Positions 27,356-35,025 of a stretch of DNA of 64,000 nucleotides are shown here, piece after piece. The translations under genes were made by a program, and so were the position numbers. Within the stretch, counting starts at the first letter, position 1. Each line of letters opens with the position of its first letter. The notes below the pieces were generated by a model. It worked only from the letters and a program-made list of their open reading frames with translations. It was not told where the DNA came from and made no database searches. Source of the DNA: CAZOHG01 sp964579725 (lineage in GTDB: Bacteria; Zhuqueibacterota; JdFR-76; BMS3Abin05); the NCBI GenBank assembly GCA_964579725.1, contig CAZOHG010000001.1, forward strand, positions 1-64,000, in the 5' to 3' direction.

Positions 27356-27434
27356 TTCAAAACCCTCCTTAATTTACTGTGATTGCCGTGGTTATTTCTT
27401 TTTTCAATGCGTTTGACCAAGTTCAACGAACCAA

Positions 27435-28913
27435 TTACCGGTGCACTGTGGAGTCGGGTACCAAAATGGCCTGCACATCTTTTTGAAACGGCTTTAACTC
27501 ATTTTCAATGGCTGTTCGATTGGTAAGCTGTTCGTTCACGCAAATTTTACCCCAGGCGTCCATGTAAATAGCCCCCACCTGAGGCCACACCTTTTTAATC
27601 GGAAGCGTTTGCACTCCCTCCCGAATTTGACGGCGCACCAAACCGAAAATCGTTCGTTTCCAGGGTGACCGAACCAATTCCTCCGCATTTTCCACCAAAC
27701 GCCGCCGGGTTGGTACTCGACCAAATTCCCTCAAGGCCCTGGACTGGAGGGAATCGCTGCTTAAAAATTGAATGAGTTTGAACGCAATTTTCTTGTTTTT
27801 AAACGTTTTGGGGATTCCCCAATACCACACGTACAGGCCAGATTCTTGTTTCCCCGTTCGAACCGGGCGGAGTCCCTTGCCCAACTCCAGAGAACACCCC
27901 CTGGGCAAAAGCGACAAATCCACCTCGGGCATCCGAATGTCCGTACGATTGGAATCCGTTTCAATTGCTTTGAAAATGTCAAACAATTCTTCGGGGGTAA
28001 AATAGCTCAAAAATATTGTTCGGTGCAAGAACTCGGACACCAGGTCTGCGCCGGTCCAGTTGTTTTCCCACATTTCGGCGTTGTAAAAGCCCTCTTTGAC
28101 AAAAATCCCTTCCCACTGAAATTGGTCCAGGTTGGCATCTGACAAAAAGTTAAAAAGGGATTGTCGTGTACCGCCGAGTTCAAACACGCGGGACGCCAAT
28201 TCATTTACTGTGGAAGCACACGGCAAGCCCCGATGGGCAATTCTGGGAAGAAGCTGCTTTCTGTACGGCCGGGCTGCCCAGTAGTAGCCCATAAACGCCA
28301 GGTCGTAAAAATTCCACTTGTCCGGGTCGGCTTCCAATTTAAAATTTGCCGGAACACCCCAGTGGTTGTATTTCATCATGACAAAAGAAAATTCACGCTT
28401 GTAAAGCTCCCAATTCTTTTCCACATCCTGAAGGGGCGTTTTTAAATAGGCCAGAAGAAAAAGCTCGGCGCGGTCGGGAAGCAAATAGGTTCGGGCACGG
28501 TTAGCCTGTGGCCAAAGCATTCGCGGTTCGAAAGCGCTCAAGCCGTGGGTCACGGAGCGACTGTCCCCAATTGGGTTGAAATTCGACAGATAGCCGCCGG
28601 AAATGAGGCGGGAACCGAGTTCCATCGGAATTTCCACCACCGCAATGGTTTTTTGCGGAGCCCCCTTTTCCAAATTCAACAGGTCTAATAAATCGTCACA
28701 TTGGCCGTAATTTTGAACCTGAACTTTCCATTTGGACGTCCGCGTAAAATCTTGCAGCTGGGTTTGCAGCCAAAGAAGATATGGCTTTGGTGCGTGCACC
28801 AACAGGGTCAAATTCTGCGTCCCCTTCTTGCCACAGCCGGTCAAAAACATCCCAAGCACCACCCACACCCAAAATCCCCACAGGAAAACCCGTTTCTGTC
28901 GATTGGTTGTCAT
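27435..28913 (-). CDS. Extracellular solute-binding lipoprotein (orphan)
   Basis: A 492-residue lipoprotein: signal peptide with lipobox FLTGC, then an ABC-type family 1 solute-binding fold. The start of the mature domain (LTLLVHAPKPYLLWLQTQLQDFTRTSKWKVQVQNYG) and the C-terminal GLYVWYWGIPKTFKNKKIAFKLIQFLSS segment are typical of sugar-binding proteins. No permease or ATPase genes are adjacent, so the transporter is encoded elsewhere or the protein has another envelope role. Its ATG follows the stop of the degenerate HAD gene directly, without a gap, which implies coupling. Confidence 0.82.
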   Translation of the reverse strand: MTTNRQKRVFLWGFWVWVVLGMFLTGCGKKGTQNLTLLVHAPKPYLLWLQTQLQDFTRTSKWKVQVQNYGQCDDLLDLLNLEKGAPQKTIAVVEIPMELGSRLISGGYLSNFNPIGDSRSVTHGLSAFEPRMLWPQANRARTYLLPDRAELFLLAYLKTPLQDVEKNWELYKREFSFVMMKYNHWGVPANFKLEADPDKWNFYDLAFMGYYWAARPYRKQLLPRIAHRGLPCASTVNELASRVFELGGTRQSLFNFLSDANLDQFQWEGIFVKEGFYNAEMWENNWTGADLVSEFLHRTIFLSYFTPEELFDIFKAIETDSNRTDIRMPEVDLSLLPRGCSLELGKGLRPVRTGKQESGLYVWYWGIPKTFKNKKIAFKLIQFLSSDSLQSRALREFGRVPTRRRLVENAEELVRSPWKRTIFGLVRRQIREGVQTLPIKKVWPQVGAIYMDAWGKICVNEQLTNRTAIENELKPFQKDVQAILVPDSTVHR

Positions 28914-29765
28914 CTATGCCTCATTTCCGTTCACGCGACTGTGATTTAAAATCTCGGTTACCACTTCCCGCCACGCGGCGGGGCCTTTACCCGCCGGCCG
29001 CACAATCTTTGGAAAGGGCGAGCTTGACCCCGAAACCGGTCGGTCATTTTCCAGCCAGATCGGCACGTCGGCTAATCTTAAAAAATCGACGTCCTGCTCC
29101 GAGCCCCCTACGGCCGTCACCACGGGGCGCCTTCCCATTTCCTGCTCAAAAAACCGCACCAGGGTCTCAAAAGTTCTGGCCGGCGCCACTCTTTTTTGAA
29201 AGAAGTGGAAAACACCGTCAAAATAAAGGTGGCAATCCTTCCGACGAGCTATTTCGGAAAACTCCATCTGCCAGACCTCCTCGTGGTAAGGCGCCGTGGT
29301 GACCCCCAGGGAAAATTCTCGCTGTTGCTTTAGATCGGCCAGATGAGAGGGAAGGGCGTACAACTGCCCCAATTCCTCGGCAGTAAAATCCCCAATGAAG
29401 CGCAGCGGCATGGATTTCCGTTGGAATTCCGGTTCCATTTCGGTCAGGAGCTCAGACGTGGACAGGCCAAATTTCCAAAACTCGTACCCGCCTGTTTGTT
29501 GAGCAGAAACGTCAAAATCAAAGTAACCTAATGGCACAAAAAGGGCCGCCCCATTTTCCACCACGAAGGGGTCCCGAAGGCCGAATTGCGCGCGGTAATA
29601 AACGGCTTCGGCCCGCGTCAAAGAGGACCAGAGAACCACCGGGATTTGCTCCAAAAAAAGTTCCGAAAGAGCCGTGCGCGCTTCTTCCCAAAGCCCGCGG
29701 ATCGGATCAAACAAAACATTATTAAATCCCAGAATAACCAGTTTTGACGCCATTTGATTTTTCAC
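28914..29765 (-). CDS. Degenerate HAD (mannosyl-3-phosphoglycerate phosphatase-like) protein
   Basis: A 283-residue protein clearly related to the MPGP branch of HAD type IIB phosphatases: the cap and core carry IPVVLWSSLTRAEAVYYRAQFGLRDPFVVENGAAL, close to the family pattern. The catalytic residues are lost. Motif I reads ILGFNNVLFD where TDLDGTLLD is expected (nucleophile Asp to Gly, acid/base Asp to Asn). Motif IV reads VGGSEQDVDF in place of GDSPND. The motif III Lys also seems absent. It is probably a binding or structural protein, not a phosphatase. Start is GTG with GGGAAG nine nt upstream; an ATG at 29753 is an alternative. It lies between the AsmA-like and solute-binding genes. Confidence 0.78.
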   Translation of the reverse strand: MKNQMASKLVILGFNNVLFDPIRGLWEEARTALSELFLEQIPVVLWSSLTRAEAVYYRAQFGLRDPFVVENGAALFVPLGYFDFDVSAQQTGGYEFWKFGLSTSELLTEMEPEFQRKSMPLRFIGDFTAEELGQLYALPSHLADLKQQREFSLGVTTAPYHEEVWQMEFSEIARRKDCHLYFDGVFHFFQKRVAPARTFETLVRFFEQEMGRRPVVTAVGGSEQDVDFLRLADVPIWLENDRPVSGSSSPFPKIVRPAGKGPAAWREVVTEILNHSRVNGNEA

Positions 29766-29780
29766 AGGTTAAAACTTCCC

Positions 29781-32700
29781 TCAAAATACCGGTTCTGCCG
29801 ACTGCAACGCCAGATTCAAGACAAAAGACAGCGGGATTCGGGACAGGGCCACCTGTCCTCCGGAAATCTTAAACGGGAGGTACCAGGGCTGAATTAATTG
29901 AATCCGCGGGTACAAATTGCCGTGGCGGATTTGAAAGGAAATAATGCCCGGTTTACTTCCGAACCGAATGAGCTGCCGCACCTGTTGAATGCTTTTGTCC
30001 ACCCCTTTGGGGTCCAGACTTCGCAACAGGTTGTCTGTTGTTTGCGGGCCCATTTGTGTAACCTCCACCCCTCCCTGAATATCCAGCCCTTTTGTAATGT
30101 CCAAACCCTTGCCCTGAAAATGAACGGAAGCGGCAATCAGGGATTTTTCCCTCTTTTTGCCGCGCGACCCGGGAAACTTAGCCGAATTTACCCGCGCCAC
30201 CTGAGCCGAAATTGCGTAGGCAATGTCGTCCAGCGCGCCCGTACCCAAATTTAACCAAATTTGAGAAACAATGTTTCCGTCGTAGAGATTCATCTGGGTT
30301 TTGGGTAGAAGAATGACGCCGTCCCGAATGCGAATATCGCTTTGAAAATCGGTAATCCGGTAATTTAACACGTGAATCGTGTCCACCGTAATTTGCCGGA
30401 AAAGGGAATCTTCCTCAAAATAATAGGGTTGAAAAATTTCATAAAAGGGAAAAGAGAGGGATTCTTTTTGTGGAGACGGCACCAGCAGGCTGTTTTCCAG
30501 ATTCACCGCTATCTGAAACGGGATTTTCCCGCGAATGCCGTCTGCCTGCACCGTTTTGGCCTCTTCCACCTGAAGTCCCTTTAGCGCAATTTCTCCTCCG
30601 ATTGTCACAATTTTGGGTTCGGTTTCCTGAGAACGAACCTGAAATGTCCCGCCCATTTTCCCAGCCAGGGCCACATCGACTAAAACAGGCGTGGAAGTAG
30701 GCAGATCGAGTCCAAAAAATCCCCCCACACGAAGATGGGGAAAAACGTCCGACAAACTGTCCACGCGGCCAGAGGCGTGCAGGGTAAAGCGCAAATCCGG
30801 TTGGTTGAGATCAAAGGCGCTCAGGCGAATGGCATTCAAATCGGCCAGTTCCGCCTGCCCGGCAAATTGCGTTCTGTGAAGGGGATGTGCCAGCACATCT
30901 TTGAGCATGAATTCCTTCGCTCCGCCGCTAAACTGCGTTCGGAGCAAAAGAGGCGACCCGGAAAATTCCGCGTTCACCTGTACACCGTCAGCGTTCAAAA
31001 GCCACTCATTATTAATAAAATAGGGGAGAGAAACGGCCATTTTGCCGTGAGTCGTTATTTCAAGCGAATCGTTTTTCGGGTTCATGTGAACCTCGGACTG
31101 CGCCTTCAGGGTGAGGGTTCCGTTCCAATCGGCCAATTGAAAGGTCTCCTGAAGGTCAGAGGGCAAAAAGGGCCGTATTTTGGACAAATCGACCCTAAGA
31201 TTCTGCAAGACGGCTTCCGCCTTTTGCTTTAGAGGAAAAGCTTTTGCGCTCGCCGTGGCGTGCAGGAGATCGTTCAACCTGAGCTGAAACTGATCGACGT
31301 CAATCTCCCCAAACCCGGGCGTACTACGCAAATTTCCTTTGCCTTCAAATTGAATTTTCGGGAGAGATTCAAACAAATTTTTGCCGTACAAATACTGAAG
31401 GTCGCTTGAATGAACCTGCATTTGTACAAAGGCATTCATGCCGTAATTGGCCGAGGCCAGGAGGCCAATGTTCAGGTGCCCGCGAGCACTGCCGGTTAAA
31501 AGGGGATTCACATCCAAATTTTGTATTCGGAGTTCAGTGGTTCCGCTAAAATCCTGAATTTTCAACGCTGCCAGCGAAGGAATTGGCGCCACCTGGTAGT
31601 TAGAAAAGCTACTGAGGGAACCGCCCAAAAGCGAATCGGCTGAAAAAAGAACCTGAAGTGTCCGTGGCACGCCGTTTCGGCCCAGGCGGGTGGAAAATTC
31701 TCCTTGCACCCCCTTTGCCGACACGGCAAGACTTTCAGCCGGTGCGGCCCGAAATGTGTGCAGCGCAAATTGTGCTCGAACTTTCCCCCCCGTGAAAACG
31801 GAATCCCGCGCCTGAGCACTAAAGTTGAGCCCTGCACTCAATTCTTTGAGAGTTACCTTCAGAGGTGGGTAAAAAGCCGACACCTGCTTCAGCGCCGGAT
31901 TGCCTTCTACCCGCACGCGGGTGTGAAGACTATCCGTTCGGACGTAGAAGGAGAGATCGGAAAAGTCGGCCAGCCCTTTCAAATACACCTCCGAAAGGGG
32001 AGCAGGTCGTTCAAAATCCAGCCCCTTTAAATAGGCAAGTAATTTTGAAAAATCCAGTTGTCCCTGCGCAAACCGAATACCCAGAGCGGGCGTACTCAAG
32101 AGGCTGTCGCCGGTTACCCGCCAGCGGGCAGAAAGAAAATTTCCCAATGAAAAACGCATGGTCGGAAAATCAAACCGCGCCGCCTCTCCAAAGACTTTTC
32201 CACTGAAGCCAAAGCGCAGGGAAGGCAATTGATTCGAAAATGAGAAAAGGGAGTCGTTCTGCAAAATTGCAAGCTGCAGCCGGGCCGGGTACAGACGTGA
32301 CTGCAAAGTCAGAGCCATCTCGTTTGGTCGATTTTTGCTCAGTGAATCGGCAATTCCTTCTTTTTGAGCCCGAAAATGAACCGCCCAATTTTCTTCCACT
32401 GCCAGACTTTTCAAAGCCAGCGTACCGGCTGTGATCGGCTTGTTCAAGTTGACATTTGCCCGTAGCTTTCCGTCGGGGGAGTCGACTTGAAAATCAAAAG
32501 AAACGGTTTGAAGAACAGTTTCAGGATTTAAGCCGGGAATTTTAAAATTTCGCAAAAACAAAGAAACCGGTCCCAGTGCAAGCTGCAAAGTGCCCAGAGA
32601 GTCCTGCACGTTCGCTTTCAAGCGAGCGCTTTTTAGCGCAAACTGCTGCAACCGAAAGGAAATACCGTTCACAAATCCGGGGATGTGGGGCGGCTTCGTT

Positions 32701-33131
32701 CGTTTTGGGCGCTTCGCCGCGTGAGAGGGTGCGGCTTGTTCCAGCAAATCCGAGAAATTCCACCGGCCGTCCCGGGTGCGCCGAACGAATAGCTGAGGAG
32801 AATCGATCACAATTTTTTTAATCTCAATCCGCTTTTTAAAAATCGAAAAAAAGCGGTAGTGAAAACGAATGGCCTTCACCCGAAAAAAGGGCGCGCTGTG
32901 GCGAGAAAGGGAATCGCGGAGCGTGACTTTTTCGATTTCAATGCCGGAAAGGGGCGAAATGCCCACCGAACCAATTTCAAGGTGTCGGTCAAGCTGTTCG
33001 GCAGCCAATTTTTCGGCCAATTGACGAATGCGGTCGGGGGGAAACTTTACGCGGACAACAAGGTAAAAAATCAAAAGAATCCCAAGAAAAACAGCGAAGG
33101 AAATCCCCAAAATGCGAATCAGTTTTTTCAT
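29781..33131 (-). CDS. Large AsmA-like inner-membrane-anchored envelope protein
   Basis: About 1116 residues: one N-terminal membrane anchor (MKKLIRILGISFAVFLGILLIFYLVV) followed by a long, beta-rich periplasmic region with AsmA features (KLAAEQLDRHLEIGSVGISPLSGIEIEKVTL near the start). Repeated short strands run throughout, and an AsmA_2/YdbH-like end follows (QGGVEVTQMGPQTTDN ... FGSKPGIISFQIRHGNLYPRIQL). Such proteins form hydrophobic grooves that bridge the periplasm and carry phospholipids to the outer membrane. The ATG at 33131 starts directly at the anchor; a TTG frame extension to 33266 adds 45 basic residues and overlaps the promoter region, so I reject it. The DUF1318 lipoprotein gene downstream (26792) supports a YdbH-type function. 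Confidence 0.85.
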   Translation of the reverse strand: MKKLIRILGISFAVFLGILLIFYLVVRVKFPPDRIRQLAEKLAAEQLDRHLEIGSVGISPLSGIEIEKVTLRDSLSRHSAPFFRVKAIRFHYRFFSIFKKRIEIKKIVIDSPQLFVRRTRDGRWNFSDLLEQAAPSHAAKRPKRTKPPHIPGFVNGISFRLQQFALKSARLKANVQDSLGTLQLALGPVSLFLRNFKIPGLNPETVLQTVSFDFQVDSPDGKLRANVNLNKPITAGTLALKSLAVEENWAVHFRAQKEGIADSLSKNRPNEMALTLQSRLYPARLQLAILQNDSLFSFSNQLPSLRFGFSGKVFGEAARFDFPTMRFSLGNFLSARWRVTGDSLLSTPALGIRFAQGQLDFSKLLAYLKGLDFERPAPLSEVYLKGLADFSDLSFYVRTDSLHTRVRVEGNPALKQVSAFYPPLKVTLKELSAGLNFSAQARDSVFTGGKVRAQFALHTFRAAPAESLAVSAKGVQGEFSTRLGRNGVPRTLQVLFSADSLLGGSLSSFSNYQVAPIPSLAALKIQDFSGTTELRIQNLDVNPLLTGSARGHLNIGLLASANYGMNAFVQMQVHSSDLQYLYGKNLFESLPKIQFEGKGNLRSTPGFGEIDVDQFQLRLNDLLHATASAKAFPLKQKAEAVLQNLRVDLSKIRPFLPSDLQETFQLADWNGTLTLKAQSEVHMNPKNDSLEITTHGKMAVSLPYFINNEWLLNADGVQVNAEFSGSPLLLRTQFSGGAKEFMLKDVLAHPLHRTQFAGQAELADLNAIRLSAFDLNQPDLRFTLHASGRVDSLSDVFPHLRVGGFFGLDLPTSTPVLVDVALAGKMGGTFQVRSQETEPKIVTIGGEIALKGLQVEEAKTVQADGIRGKIPFQIAVNLENSLLVPSPQKESLSFPFYEIFQPYYFEEDSLFRQITVDTIHVLNYRITDFQSDIRIRDGVILLPKTQMNLYDGNIVSQIWLNLGTGALDDIAYAISAQVARVNSAKFPGSRGKKREKSLIAASVHFQGKGLDITKGLDIQGGVEVTQMGPQTTDNLLRSLDPKGVDKSIQQVRQLIRFGSKPGIISFQIRHGNLYPRIQLIQPWYLPFKISGGQVALSRIPLSFVLNLALQSAEPVF

Positions 33132-33237
33132 AAACGAGGGATTCTTTTTCCGATTCTTCAGAAACGTGCGGGCAATTAAACGGCCTTTCGAACAGGCCCT
33201 TTGATCCGTTCGGTAACGGTTTGTTTTCGTACGCTTA

Positions 33238-33266
33238 AAGATATAAAAATATTTTGCTTTTAACAA
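33238..33266 (-). promoter_or_regulatory. Candidate promoter of the AsmA-like operon
   Basis: Minus strand TTGTTA (33261-33266), 17 bp, TATCTT (33238-33243), in a very AT-rich patch. It overlaps the candidate plus-strand promoter at 33254-33282. The leader to the ATG at 33131 would be about 100 nt. Confidence 0.35.
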
Positions 33267-33282
33267 GAAAAATTTGTACTAT
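33254..33282 (+). promoter_or_regulatory. Candidate promoter of the coiled-coil/RCK_C gene
   Basis: Plus strand TTGCTT (33254-33259), 17 bp, TACTAT (33277-33282), about 75 nt before the ATG at 33363. It overlaps the divergent minus-strand candidate, so the two may compete. Confidence 0.35.
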
Positions 33283-33362
33283 TAAGTTAGAAGACAAGTG
33301 GTTGGGGACAAAATCGAACAAGCCTTTTGGGGACTTAAAATAAAGGCAAAAAGGAGGGTTTC

Positions 33363-34028
33363 ATGGATTTTTTAAAGAAAGTGCAGGAATCTCTTGACAA
33401 ATTTTCCAAGACAAGCACAGAAGTAGCCAAAGAGGGTCTGGACAAACTGACCGAGAAGGCCGGAGAGCTTTCCAAATTGGGCAAAACCAAACTGGAAATT
33501 TTGAAGCTCCAGAAAAAATTGGACGCGCTGTACGAGAAGTTGGGTCGCAAAGCCTACCCGTTGCTGAGTGAAAAAAAGTACGATTTACTGGAAGGAGAAC
33601 TGGCGGACATTCTGTCTGAGATTAAAATGACCCTGGACGAATTAACTAAACGCGAAATTGAATTGGAAATTTCCCGTCAGGAATCCGAAAAAACCAACAT
33701 CGATTCCAGCCACGTGAAGGAATTGAAAAAAGATCTGGAAACCGGCGGCGGGGCCATTGAACAAATTACGATTTACGACTACTCGCCAATGGTGGGGAAA
33801 AAACTGAAAAACACAGAATTGCCCAAAGAGGTGCTGATTGGGACCATTTTGCGCGGCGACGAGGTGATTATTCCCGACGGGAATTACACCTTTCAGGTCG
33901 GCGACAAAGTCACGCTCCTGGGCAAAAAGGCCGATGTGGACGCAGCCATCCCCCTGTTGGCGGGTGAGCCCCCCGTTGTGGAAGTGGAGCCCGAAAACGA
34001 AACGGAAGAAAAACCGCCCGAATCCTGA
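33363..34028 (+). CDS. Coiled-coil protein with C-terminal RCK_C (TrkA-C) domain
   Basis: The only plus-strand gene in the window, 221 residues. The first ~125 residues are a charged, Lys/Glu-rich helical region with heptad character (KKVQESLDKFSKTSTEVAKEGLDKL ... LEILKLQKKLDALYEKLG). Residues about 130-200 form an RCK_C/TrkA-C domain: IEQITIYDYSPMVGKKLKNTELPKEVLIGTILRGDEVIIPDGNYTFQVGDKVTLLG. An acidic tail follows. RCK_C domains regulate potassium channels and transporters and in several bacteria bind cyclic di-AMP; no RCK_N or transport domain is attached here. AGGAGG lies four to five nt before the ATG. The gene converges on an mscS-type gene, hinting at an osmotic role; this is inference. 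Confidence 0.83.
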   Translation: MDFLKKVQESLDKFSKTSTEVAKEGLDKLTEKAGELSKLGKTKLEILKLQKKLDALYEKLGRKAYPLLSEKKYDLLEGELADILSEIKMTLDELTKREIELEISRQESEKTNIDSSHVKELKKDLETGGGAIEQITIYDYSPMVGKKLKNTELPKEVLIGTILRGDEVIIPDGNYTFQVGDKVTLLGKKADVDAAIPLLAGEPPVVEVEPENETEEKPPES

Positions 34029-34061
34029 AAAGAGCGCATGATTTGGAAATGCCTGTACTTC

Positions 34062-34089
34062 GGGAGCGAATCATTTTCGCTCCCTTTTT
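34062..34089 (+). terminator. Rho-independent terminator of the RCK_C gene
   Basis: A perfect 9 bp stem GGGAGCGAA/TTCGCTCCC with a five-base loop followed by five T residues, 33 nt after the stop of the plus-strand gene and just before the end of the convergent mscS-type gene. The T run is only on the plus-strand side. Confidence 0.85.
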
Positions 34090-34102
34090 GATTTCCGCAT
34101 TT

Positions 34103-35023
34103 TTAGGATTCCAATACAAGGGGCTTTGAAGCGTCGAAGTTGATTTTTTCCACGAAAATTTGCCGGTGCGGGAAGGGAATTTCAATACCGGCGTCGTCCA
34201 ACGTCATTTTAATCTTTTTTCGCAATTCGTACCCCAGAGGCACCTCAATAGAGGGATTGTTAATCCACACCATGAGTTCCATGTCGATGCTGGATTCACC
34301 AATATTGGTAACATTGACTTCCGGTGCGGGATTCTTCAGTATTTGCGGCAGTTCTTGAATTGCCTTGAGGATTACTTCCTGAGCCTTGGGAATAAATTCC
34401 TTGTAGGCAATTCCGAAGGGAATGCGCACCCGCACAGCGGGATACTTGCTGTGGTTTACAATTTTCGATTCAATGATTTTGTGGTTGGGAAGATCGACCG
34501 TGGTGTTGTCCAAAGTGCGCAACAATGTGGAGCGCATGGTAATGCTTTCCACCTGACCGTACACATCGTCCAATTCGACATAATCACCCTCTTTGAACGG
34601 GTGGTCCACCAAGATAATAATGCCGGCAATCATATTGCTAATGGTTTGCTGAGCCGCCAAACCGATGGCAATTCCGGCTACACCCAAAGTGGAGATGAGG
34701 GTAATCACTTTAATGCCCATTTGATCAGCAGCTACCACCAGGCCGGTTCCCATAAAAATCAGCCGCAAAATTTTTACAATCGCCACAGACACACTTTTGC
34801 CCACACCCGATCGCTTAAAGGTTCGCAAAATAAAATAGCGCGCCACTCGGTAAAACAGGTACGCCAACACCAAAATAACCGTTGCCGCAATAATATTGGG
34901 CAGGTACAGCAGCACCTGCGTAAAAAGCTGGGTCACGTCCAAAAATCCCAGAGCGTCTTTCAGTTGTTGCAGCAAGGGTGTGCTGTTCAATTTTGACGGA
35001 ATTGCGGAGATAAAAGCAAGCAT
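34103..35023 (-). CDS. MscS-family mechanosensitive channel
   Basis: A channel of about 306 residues. Membrane helices in the first ~130 residues include the pore-lining helix and following segment TLGVAGIAIGLAAQQTISNMIAGIIILVDHPFKEGDYVEL, the MscS hallmark, then the beta domain and a C-terminal alpha/beta cytoplasmic domain (VRVRIPFGIAYKEFIPKAQEVI ... IPFPHRQIFVEK). Small MscS channels open under membrane tension to release solutes in hypo-osmotic shock. The ATG at 35023 has GGGAG seven nt upstream; a TTG two codons earlier is less likely. It starts two nt after the stop of the UDP-sugar pyrophosphorylase gene, so they share a transcript. Confidence 0.95.
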   Translation of the reverse strand: MLAFISAIPSKLNSTPLLQQLKDALGFLDVTQLFTQVLLYLPNIIAATVILVLAYLFYRVARYFILRTFKRSGVGKSVSVAIVKILRLIFMGTGLVVAADQMGIKVITLISTLGVAGIAIGLAAQQTISNMIAGIIILVDHPFKEGDYVELDDVYGQVESITMRSTLLRTLDNTTVDLPNHKIIESKIVNHSKYPAVRVRIPFGIAYKEFIPKAQEVILKAIQELPQILKNPAPEVNVTNIGESSIDMELMVWINNPSIEVPLGYELRKKIKMTLDDAGIEIPFPHRQIFVEKINFDASKPLVLES

Positions 35024-35025
35024 TC

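Noticed and set aside
28781..29302. 173-codon plus-strand frame opposite the HAD and solute-binding genes
   Set aside because: Pro/Arg/Ser-rich product typical of an antisense shadow, with no start signal.
33132..33266. TTG-initiated extension of the AsmA-like protein
   Set aside because: It would place 45 basic residues before a clear membrane anchor and would run into the promoter region.
34160..34996. 278-codon plus-strand frame opposite the mscS-type gene
   Set aside because: Antisense shadow: His/Asn/Gln-rich product and full overlap with a clear MscS gene.
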